A DNA stretch of 13,656 nt from NCBI GenBank assembly GCA_026770615.1, contig MU631467.1, forward strand, positions 197,458 to 211,113, given 5' to 3'. The translations under genes and the position numbers were made by a program. Source of the stretch: Pavlovales sp. CCMP2436 (Eukaryota > Haptophyta > Pavlovophyceae > Pavlovales). This document shows, piece after piece, positions 6,732 to 13,294 of this stretch (the stretch's first letter is position 1; the number at the start of each line of letters is the position of its first letter). The notes beneath the pieces were generated by a model. It saw only the letters and a program-made list of their open reading frames with translations, was not told where the DNA came from and did no database searches.

Positions 6732-9700
6732 ATGCCAAGAGCCCGGCTGAGCTCGGCGAACAGGACGGAGCTAGCCGTCCTCTTCGCCGCCGAGGACGAG
6801 CTAGGCCGCCTGTGTGCGGCGGTGGCGACGGCGCTGGCGGAGCTGGGCTGCTCGTTCTCGTTTGTCGCCCAGCCGTTCGACGAGGCGCCCGGGTGCGGCG
6901 GCGACCGCGGCGACCTGCTCGTCGTGCGGCTCCACCCGCCGCGCAGTCCGGACGGCGGTGGGCTCGCGGTGGTGGCGCGGCGGGCGGCCGCGCTGCTCCG
7001 CGTTTTGCCCGCGGTGAGCGCGGTCGCGCCGCAGCGGCTGCACTCCCTCGCAGACGCGCAGCGTGCACCCCTTGCGCGCGAATGGACGCCGCCGCAGCCG
7101 CCCGACGGGCCGCGGGCGCAGGTTGTCGACGCGCTCGGTGCGCGCGCGCTCTGGGCGCGTGGCGTGCGCGGCGCGGGCGTGCACGTGGCGATCTTCGACA
7201 CGGGCCTCTCCGCCGGACAGCCCTGCCTCTCGCACGTGGTCGCAGAGACGGACTGGACTGGCGACGGCATGCTGACTGACAATGTGGGGCACGGCACCTT
7301 CATGGCGGGCGCGATCGCGAGCACGTGTGACTGCCTTGGCCTGGCGCCCGACGTGCGACTGCACGTGTACCGCGTGTTCAACTCGGACGCTGAGAGCCAG
7401 ACGTCCTGGCTCGTCAAGGCGCTGGGCCACGCGATCCGCGCGCGCGTTGACGTGATCAACCTGTCGATGGGCGGGCCCGACTTCCGCGACGTGCTCTTCA
7501 CGCGCAAGATCGGTATATATATATACATATACATACATACATACATACACACACACATACATACATACATACACACATACATACATACAGACGAGGCGGT
7601 GGGCAGCGGCATCGTGATCGCCTCGGGCATCGGCAACTCGGGCCCGCTCTGGGGTACCTCGCTTAACCCGGGGGACCAGCCCGCCGTCATTGGTGTTGGC
7701 TCCGTCAACCGCGACGGCGACGGGGTCGCGCGCTGGTCCTCGCGCGGCGCGACCAAGACCGAGCTGCCGGACGGCCCGGGTCGCGCCAAGCCCGACGTGC
7801 TGACCGTCGGCGAGTTCTGGGCGGCCAAGCAGGGCGGGGGGTGCCAGTTCCAGTGGGGGACGTCGGTGAGCTGCCCAGTGGTCTCGGCGGCGCTGGCGCT
7901 CATCCTCTCGGGGCTCGAGGGCCCGCAGCGAGCGCGGCTCAACCCGGGCGCGCTGCACCAGCTGTTGCTCGAGAGCGCGCGGCCGCTCGGGGGCACGTCC
8001 GTCTTCGAGTCTGGCGCGGGCGTGCTCGACCTCGGCCGGGCGCTCGAGGCCGCGCGCAGCTACGCGCCGCACGCGAGCACCTTCCCCGCCAGCCTCGACC
8101 TCTGCGCGCCCGTCTGCGCGCGCGCGCCCGGCGACGGCGGCGGGGCCTCGCGCGACGCAGCGGCGCAGCCGCCGTCGCTGTGGCCGCTGTGCACGCAGCC
8201 GCTGCACGCGGGTGGCGCGGCGGTCGCGTTCAACCTGACGATCGTCTCCGGGCTCTCCGCCTTCGGCAGGCGAGCAGCCGCGCGCGCCAGGCGCCCCGCG
8301 GCGTGCCGGCTCGGTGGCCGCTCGAGCCTGCCCGGTTCGTCTCATCGAGCTGCCCCTTTTCTTATCTCACCGGCAGTTGTTATATTCATAACTAACAGGC
8401 TCGAGCGGCCGCCGAGCTGGCACCCCGCGAACGCCTCGCACGCGCGGCTGCTCGCCTTCGAGGTCGAGGCGCCCGTCCGCCGGCTGCTCTGGCCGTACGG
8501 CGGCGGGCTTGGCGTGCGCGTGCGCGCGACGCGCGCGGCCGCCGCGCACAACGGCTGCGTCGAGGGCGAGCTGCGCTTTGCGGTCGTCGTCACCGGCGCG
8601 CGCGGCGACCCGCTCCCGCCGGGCGGCAGCAGTGCGCGCTCGGAGGTGCGCGTGCACGTGCGCGTGCGCGTGCAGCCGCCGCCCACGCGCGCGAAGCGGC
8701 TGCTGCTCGATCTCGGCCACTCGTTGCACTACCCGCGCGTCGACGCGCCCTCCGACGACAACCTGCTCGGCTCGGGCGGCGGGTACGACGCGTACGACTG
8801 GCTGGGCGACTCGCCGCTCACCAACTTCGCCGGCCTCTTCGCCGAGCTCGGCGCGCGCGGCTACGACGTGGACACGACCTCCGACCCGCTGACGGACTTT
8901 GACGCGGCGCAGTACGGCGCGCTGCTGCTCATCGACCCGGAGGACTTCTTCACCGCGCAGGAGGTGGCCAAGCTGCGCCGCGACGTGCTGCGGCGCGGGC
9001 TCGGGCTCGTCGTGCTCGCCGACTGGCACGACATCGCGCTGCAGCGCACGCTGCGCGCGCCCGTTGGCGGGGCCAACGTGCCGGCGCTCAACGCGCTGCT
9101 CAGCCCGCTTGGCCTTGCGCTCGGCGGCGTGGCGCGGAGCGGCACCGTGCGCGTGCCCGGCGGCGGCGCCGCGCGCGGCGCGCACACCGACGCGCAGATC
9201 GCGTTCGCCTCGGGCTCGTGCGTTGCGCAGGCGCGTGCGGGCGCGCGGCTGCTCAGCGCGCGGCTACGGCGCGACACGGCCCTGCTCGGCATCTCAAAGG
9301 CGACGGCGGCGGCGACGGCGCGTAAGGCGGCGGCCGGCGCCGTGGCGGGGCCGCGCGCGAAGCCGCCGCCCGCCCTGGCCGCCCCGGGCGGGCAGATGCA
9401 GGCGGGCGCCGCGGTGCCGCTAGAGGAGGTGGTCGTGCTCGTGCTCGCCGAGGCCGCGGACGAGATGCTCGCGCACAGCGTCAAGCTTGGCGGCGACGAG
9501 GCCGCCGCCGAGCTTGCCGCGGGCGGCGGCGCGCTCCGTCGCGGACGCGTGGCTGTCTACGCCGACTCGGGGTGCGCCGACGACGACCGCGCGGCGGGCG
9601 AGGCGTGCTGGGGCCTCGTGGAGCAGCTCGTCGCCTACGCCACTACCGGCGCGCTCAGCGAGTCGCTGCGCGCGGCGAGCAGGGAGGTGGGCGCGTCCGG

Positions 9701-10358
9701 CTTCTCCGGCGCCGACTCCGGCTGCGCGCGTGTGCCGTCAGAGAACCCACAGGGCGCGCTCCTCGACGCGCAGGCGGCGGCGCGGCGCGGCAGCTCCGGC
9801 CGCGTGCCGGGCACGGACCTCCCGCCGCTGGCTCCCTTCTCGCGCACCGCCGGCGCACTGCGCGCGTGCGCGCTCGGCGTCGGCGCGAGCAACTGCTCGT
9901 TCGCGCGCGAGATGCTCTGGGCGCCGGTTGCCACCGTGGGCCTCTCGCCCACCGACCTCGCCGCCGAGGCCGGCGACGGCGGCGCGGGCGCGCGTGGGGC
10001 GCGCTCGCGCGGCACGGCGCGGGGCAGCCGCCCGTCGGCTGCGCCCGAGGGCCAGCGCGCGCTCTCCCGGCTGCGCGAGGCGCTTCGCCCGGACACTGGC
10101 GCCGTTACCAACACGCAGACGCCCCCCGCGGCGAGCAGCGAGGGCGGTGGCGCCGACGCGCGGACGGGGCCGACGATCGGCTTGTCGCGCTTGGCCGAGC
10201 TGGCGCACCCGACGAGCCTCGAGCTGCTGCTCATGCCTGCCTTAGCGCTCCTCGGCCTCGTCGCCGTGCTCGCCTGGCGCAGCTTCTGCCGGCCATGCAC
10301 GCGCGGATGGCACAGGGTCACAACCCGCGGCAACTATGACGCGGCCGCGGTGTCCTGA
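6732..10358 (+). CDS. MBTPS1: Site-1 protease homologue (S1P/SKI-1, MBTPS1-like subtilase)
   Basis: S1P is a Golgi membrane serine protease that cleaves membrane-held transcription factors (SREBP, ATF6 types) and other precursors. Excising introns at 7513-7590 and 8270-8398 gives about 1,139 residues (human S1P has about 1,050). A propeptide-like region (about 10-115) ends in VAPQRLHSLADAQ, resembling the end of the S1P prodomain. The subtilase domain follows with D156 (VAIFDTGLS), H187 (GHGTFMAG), oxyanion N276 (GIGNSGPLWG) and S352 (GTSVSCPVV). Then come S1P-specific regions: the WPLCTQPLHAGG block, WPYGGGLGV, and later ANVPALNALLSPLGLAL and VAVYADSGCADDDRAAGEACW. A single membrane helix lies at about 1094-1113 with a short basic tail. 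Ala/Gly-rich insertions account for the extra length. An in-frame TGA precedes the ATG, and no signal peptide is visible, so a 5' exon may be missing. It is divergently paired with the esterase. Confidence 0.9.
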   Translation: MPRARLSSANRTELAVLFAAEDELGRLCAAVATALAELGCSFSFVAQPFDEAPGCGGDRGDLLVVRLHPPRSPDGGGLAVVARRAAALLRVLPAVSAVAPQRLHSLADAQRAPLAREWTPPQPPDGPRAQVVDALGARALWARGVRGAGVHVAIFDTGLSAGQPCLSHVVAETDWTGDGMLTDNVGHGTFMAGAIASTCDCLGLAPDVRLHVYRVFNSDAESQTSWLVKALGHAIRARVDVINLSMGGPDFRDVLFTRKIGIYIYIYIHTYIHTHIHTYIHTYIHTDEAVGSGIVIASGIGNSGPLWGTSLNPGDQPAVIGVGSVNRDGDGVARWSSRGATKTELPDGPGRAKPDVLTVGEFWAAKQGGGCQFQWGTSVSCPVVSAALALILSGLEGPQRARLNPGALHQLLLESARPLGGTSVFESGAGVLDLGRALEAARSYAPHASTFPASLDLCAPVCARAPGDGGGASRDAAAQPPSLWPLCTQPLHAGGAAVAFNLTIVSGLSAFGRRAAARARRPAACRLGGRSSLPGSSHRAAPFLISPAVVIFITNRLERPPSWHPANASHARLLAFEVEAPVRRLLWPYGGGLGVRVRATRAAAAHNGCVEGELRFAVVVTGARGDPLPPGGSSARSEVRVHVRVRVQPPPTRAKRLLLDLGHSLHYPRVDAPSDDNLLGSGGGYDAYDWLGDSPLTNFAGLFAELGARGYDVDTTSDPLTDFDAAQYGALLLIDPEDFFTAQEVAKLRRDVLRRGLGLVVLADWHDIALQRTLRAPVGGANVPALNALLSPLGLALGGVARSGTVRVPGGGAARGAHTDAQIAFASGSCVAQARAGARLLSARLRRDTALLGISKATAAATARKAAAGAVAGPRAKPPPALAAPGGQMQAGAAVPLEEVVVLVLAEAADEMLAHSVKLGGDEAAAELAAGGGALRRGRVAVYADSGCADDDRAAGEACWGLVEQLVAYATTGALSESLRAASREVGASGFSGADSGCARVPSENPQGALLDAQAAARRGSSGRVPGTDLPPLAPFSRTAGALRACALGVGASNCSFAREMLWAPVATVGLSPTDLAAEAGDGGAGARGARSRGTARGSRPSAAPEGQRALSRLREALRPDTGAVTNTQTPPAASSEGGGADARTGPTIGLSRLAELAHPTSLELLLMPALALLGLVAVLAWRSFCRPCTRGWHRVTTRGNYDAAAVS
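7513..7590 (+). other. S1P intron 1: 78-nt stop-free microsatellite intron
   Basis: The donor is gatcg|gtatat and the acceptor catacag|acgag. Excision gives FTRKIDEAVGSGIVIA, which matches the spacing of human S1P exactly; retention would insert 26 residues of Ile/Tyr/His/Thr repeats. The body is almost wholly TA and CATA units. Length is a multiple of three with no stop. Confidence 0.85.
8270..8398 (+). other. S1P intron 2: 129-nt stop-free GC-AG intron
   Basis: The donor is ttcggcag|gcgagc and the acceptor actaacag|gctcga. Excision gives SAFGRLERPPSWHP, aligning without gaps to human VTGRIVDKPDWQP. CAGGC occurs at both boundaries. No GT donor gives a comparable join. An earlier CAG (8374-8376) after a good pyrimidine tract would lead to a TAA within seven codons, so the second AG must be used for full-length protein. 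Confidence 0.7.
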
Positions 10359-10634
10359 ACTTGCTTATGCCACGGACCATTCCACCATAATCCATATACA
10401 GTAACTAGAAGCGAGATATTGATTAACTATGGGGGTATCGAATATTGTTTTAGTGAGATATTATAATATTTTAGCGGACGACGGCGGCTGGGAAGACTAA
10501 GACTGAGAAGTGAGATGACAAGGCTGACTTGAGCACGTTCGGCAACTCAACGACAACGATCGATCTAATTTTTGCAAATGACAATGTCAAAGTTGGTGTG
10601 CATTAGAATTAACTCGAAAAATTCACGCTTTGTC
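10359..10634. other. AT-rich spacer after the S1P-like gene
   Basis: This is presumed 3' untranslated and intergenic DNA. There is a 12-bp palindrome, atattataatat, at 10458-10469. I see no canonical AATAAA signal and no gene. Confidence 0.5.
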
Positions 10635-11227
10635 TTATGCCCAATGGGAAACCGCGTGACGTCGCATTGAGGAACACGGCACGATGGCTGCTAGCCAGCT
10701 GGAGTGCTTGCTCGTTTCGTAGGGCACGCAGCGGCTCGCGACGCGTGCTCTGCGCAACTCCGGTGAGCAAAACTCGCCGTCGTCGGTGCGCACGGTGTTC
10801 CTCCATCCGACGACCAGGGCATGCCACGCCGCCAAGGGCTCGGGCGCAGGCACACGGGTGGCAGCAGGCAGCTCGAGCTTGCTGTGGCGCGCCAGGCGCG
10901 CGAGGCCGATGACGTGAGCAAGTACGCGCCGTCGGAGCTCGAGGCGGAGGACGTCGGCGTTCCCCACGTCGTCGATTTGGTGCCGACGAGGTGGTGGTGG
11001 ACGAGGCGCTCGCGGCGAAGCGCGCGCTTGGCGGCTTCGTCGAAGAAGGCGCGCGAAGCTACCGCCGCACGCGCCGCGCACGCCGCGCGCACCGCCGCCC
11101 GTGTGCAGGCAAGGAGGCTACCGAGTGCTCGAAGGTGCCCACCAAGAACTACCGGCGCGAAAAGTTTCCGGGCGATCGACGGACCAGGCGGTCGTCGCCG
11201 ACATCGTGTGCCGCAGGCTTCAAGCAT
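10635..11227 (-). pseudogene. Coding-like stretch with a frame break, strand uncertain
   Basis: The minus strand has two adjoining frames with strong G/C third-position bias. One (about 11227-10982) ends in RAFFDEAAKRALRRERLVHH; the other (about 10977-10635) reads DDVGNADVLRLELRRRVLAH and on to a stop at 10635. The biased frame changes near 10975-10985, as expected for a one- or two-base indel. Because codon phase is shared, the plus strand shows the same switch, from the frame with DDVSKYAPSELEAEDVGV to that with EVVVDEALAAKRALGGFVEE. I cannot decide the strand with confidence; the minus reading looks slightly more protein-like. No family is recognised. It may be a pseudogene, a gene with a sequencing error, or two exons. 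Confidence 0.3.
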
Positions 11228-11310
11228 GGTCGAAGGCGAGACCGGCAGCTACCGCCGAGGCCGTGCGCCTGTGTAAGTTTCTAGTTAAACGTCCGTCCCC
11301 GGGAGGATCT

Positions 11311-11344
11311 CACTGGATTTAAGTGTTGAAAGGATTTAAGTGTT
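11311..11344. repeat. 17-bp tandem duplication
   Basis: The unit ggatttaagtgttgaaa is present twice back to back. A second small duplication (atgccgcctgggtgact, period 19) lies near 11454-11490. Confidence 0.8.
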
Positions 11345-11641
11345 GAAAAACACTCCACACGCACTGACAGCGACGACGACGATCCCGACGAGTGGGCTGA
11401 GGGCGCATACCACCTCCGCAGGGAGACACGGTTTGGGATCGGCGCCTAAGTATGCCGCCTGGGTGACTACATGCCGCCTGGGTGACTGAATGTCGTCGCG
11501 CCTACACGCTCGGAGTCGACCACTTCTGATACAGAATGACTGCAACCCACTGCCTGCTGCCCTTTTCTTTAGTAAGTAAGTCGTAGTTAAATAACACTCA
11601 GATCCAGGGATCCACCCCGAGCACACGGATACCGTTCCCAC
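11336..11641 (-). CDS. Small unidentified ORF with hydrophobic C-terminus and possible 72-nt intron
   Basis: A minus-strand frame of about 100 codons ends in a hydrophobic stretch (AEVVCALSPLVGIVVVAVSA) just before the stop, possibly a membrane segment. Inside it, 11526-11597 begins GTGTTATTT and ends TATCAG, is stop-free and a multiple of three, and resembles intron 2 of the esterase. If it is an intron the spliced product reads PGSESGRLRACRR. The start is uncertain and the gene may extend upstream. No family is recognised. Confidence 0.25.
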   Translation of the reverse strand: MGTVSVCSGWIPGSECYLTTTYLLKKRAAGSGLQSFCIRSGRLRACRRDDIQSPRRHVVTQAAYLGADPKPCLPAEVVCALSPLVGIVVVAVSACGVFFNT

Positions 11642-11872
11642 CGCTGATCAGTTTAGCCACACGATAATCGACGACTGACGGCTCTCGACTGGCGCGCTGA
11701 CCGACCTCCACTGCTCTCCCTCGCGTCGTCTGAAAATGCAGCACCGTCTGCGAGTGCGGCCCAACTACGCGCATCTCAAAGATTACTTCCTCGCTAGCCT
11801 GGCTCGCATTTGTTGAGATTTTTGCCCGGGGGCAAAAACCACAAATATACGCGGCTTATTTGCTGGCCCATT
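11642..11872. other. Spacer with a perfect 9-bp hairpin
   Basis: At 11819-11838 tttttgccc and gggcaaaaa form a perfect inverted repeat with a two-base loop. It lies just past the stop of the minus-strand proline-rich ORF and could sit in its 3' untranslated region. A 26-codon plus-strand ORF (11736-11816) is too short to call. Confidence 0.4.
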
Positions 11873-12766
11873 CTAGCCCACCCCTTGACGGGGGTTGGCC
11901 TCGGGCGCAGGACTTTGCGTTGCGGGGTGTGGCGGCTTTGCTGGTTCATGTTTGCGTTTTGAAGACTTTGAGCTTGCTGGCTCATGTTTGGTTTTAGGTT
12001 GTTTGTCGCCCGAGTGGTGTGACAGCGTGGGTGACTGGCCGGTTTCAAGGGCCCGTTTGGTTGCTGAGCGCAGTGTGCGTGAGTGGTGCATGCATATGAA
12101 GGACTTGTCATGGATCAATGCTTGCATGCGTGACGGGCCTGCTGCGGATTCGTGGTTTATGGCGGGACTGGCTGGTTCTGTTTTGGGTTCGGTGGGACTG
12201 GCTGCTCCTGGTAGTAATGAGGTTTTTGTTTGAGACGGTCTCTGGTTGCGTTTTTCCACGTTTGATGCGCGTAAGCGTTGCTGGCCTCGGCTGGGCCTGA
12301 GGGTGGGCTTCGGCTGCATGGAGGGTATGGTTGGGTTTACTCCTGTATTCGTAGGTTGGTTGCGCATCAGGCATCTTCGTTTGGCAGGGGTGGTCAGTGC
12401 ACTGGCGTCCGTTCGGGGTATGGGCTCTTGCTGTATAGGTGGTATGGCTGTTTGGGATATGGGCTCATACTGAGCGATGCTGTCCGTTGGGGGTATAGGC
12501 TCATATCGTAGAAATGGTATAGCCGCTGGTGCCTCGATTTGGGCGATGCTGTCCGTTAGGGGTATGGGCTCATACTGCATAGGTGGTATGGCCGCTGGTG
12601 CCTCGTTTTGGGCGATGCTGTCTGTTGGGGGTATGGGCTCATACTGCATAGGAGGTAAGCCTGGTGGTTCCTTGTTTTGAGCGATGCTGTCCGTTGGGGG
12701 TATGGGCTCGTATTGTATAGGTGGTATGGCCGCTGGTGCTGTGCAAGCTGCCCATCGCGCAAAGCT
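11873..12766 (-). CDS. Proline-rich protein with 23-residue repeats and basic tail
   Basis: This frame is open for 297 codons on the minus strand. Its first ~120 residues are a tandem array of a 23-residue unit, typified by QYEPIPPTDSIAQNEAPAAI, in about four and a half copies. The rest is Pro/Ser/Thr/Lys/Arg-rich, with two KHEPA words around KSSKRK, which could act as a nuclear localisation signal. It looks intrinsically disordered. No ATG occurs at the upstream end; the first in-frame ATG is at 12649, inside the array. The neighbouring frame (12639-12980) supplies a hydrophobic segment and may be its broken or spliced N-terminal part. Codon bias is weaker than in the enzymes here. No homologue is recognised. 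Confidence 0.45.
   Translation of the reverse strand, partial: SFARWAACTAPAAIPPIQYEPIPPTDSIAQNKEPPGLPPMQYEPIPPTDSIAQNEAPAAIPPMQYEPIPLTDSIAQIEAPAAIPFLRYEPIPPTDSIAQYEPISQTAIPPIQQEPIPRTDASALTTPAKRRCLMRNQPTNTGVNPTIPSMQPKPTLRPSRGQQRLRASNVEKRNQRPSQTKTSLLPGAASPTEPKTEPASPAINHESAAGPSRMQALIHDKSFICMHHSRTLRSATKRALETGQSPTLSHHSGDKQPKTKHEPASSKSSKRKHEPAKPPHPATQSPAPEANPRQGVG
12414..12740. repeat. 69-bp tandem repeat array (minisatellite)
   Basis: The word gcgatgctgt starts at 12474, 12543, 12612 and 12681, a constant period of 69 bp, with a further partial unit before the first. The period is a multiple of three, so any frame survives changes in copy number. Units differ by point changes. There are no unique spacers, so it is not a CRISPR array. 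Confidence 0.9.
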
Positions 12767-12980
12767 TCAGGTGCTCTAGGGCCGGTCGGAGGCGGAGGGC
12801 TCGGTGGTCAAGCAAGGCGTGCAGCGCGCGCACGAGGTAAGCGTTCATTCTCGATGGGTGTTCCTCGTCTAAGTTGCGGGGCAGGCAGGTGGTGACGAGG
12901 AGGATAACGGAAAGGACGGGGAAGAGGAGGGGCCACGAGGACGACAAGGCTGTGCGTCCGCAGCGCGCCGCAGCGCGCGG
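12639..12980 (-). CDS. Hydrophobic N-terminal segment preceding the repeat protein
   Basis: The frame is open from about 12980. It encodes a strong hydrophobic stretch (LLFPVLSVILLVTTCLP) that would suit a signal peptide or membrane helix. A stretch rich in Leu, Arg and His follows (MNAYLVRALHALLDHRALRL). The segment up to about 12750 has high G/C at third positions. The frame then enters the 69-bp repeats in the wrong register and stops at 12639. The frame carrying the regular 23-residue repeats starts just where this one loses its bias, which suggests a frameshift. No ATG precedes the hydrophobic stretch (nearest start-like codon TTG at 12947), so an upstream exon is likely. Confidence 0.4.
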   Translation of the reverse strand, partial: PRAAARCGRTALSSSWPLLFPVLSVILLVTTCLPRNLDEEHPSRMNAYLVRALHALLDHRALRLRPALEHLKLCAMGSLHSTSGHTTYTIRAHTPNGQHRSKQGTTRLTSYAV

Positions 12981-13221
12981 TCAAAACTCCTGGTTAAAAT
13001 CGACTCCAGATCCTGTATGCGTAACTCCGATGCATACTATCTCAAAGAAGCATCTGAGGCGTTCACTCCAGGCGTGATTGACAATTTGACATTGCAGGCC
13101 GGGTCTAAATTTACACCCAAGTACTCTCGGCCTGTAACCCAAGTATTTGATTTCAACTTGGGTTCTAGGCCGAAAATACTTGGCCTAGTATTTGACGAGC
13201 GCGGTGGCGAGGGCGGCGAAG
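12981..13221. other. AT-rich spacer with large nested hairpin
   Basis: Arms at 13117-13133 and 13167-13183 pair at 15 of 17 positions. Inside them aacccaagt (13136-13144) and acttgggtt (13156-13164) pair perfectly around an 11-nt loop. Just beyond, aaatact and agtattt form another inverted pair. No gene is supported here. Confidence 0.7.
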
Positions 13222-13294
13222 ATGGGGCTGTTCGGATGGTTCTACGGCGGCGGGGATTGCGGCGGCGGGGAGGGCGGTGGCGGGGAGCGCCGCG

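Noticed and set aside
6644..8345. Long minus-strand ORFs opposite the S1P gene (about 450 and 514 codons)
   Set aside because: They are low-complexity Arg/Ala/Ser-rich shadows, expected opposite GC-biased codons, and have no recognisable domain.
6732..10358. Reading the S1P frame as one intronless protein of 1,208 residues
   Set aside because: It would insert Ile/Tyr/His/Thr repeats into the catalytic domain and a 43-residue block next to the GR...PSW motif. Removing both segments at plausible splice sites restores gap-free alignment with S1P.
11819..11838. Bacterial-type intrinsic terminator
   Set aside because: The hairpin is symmetrical with A/T arms, and the genes are intron-containing eukaryotic ones.
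12414..12740. CRISPR array
   Set aside because: The 69-bp units are contiguous, without unique spacers, and the context is eukaryotic.
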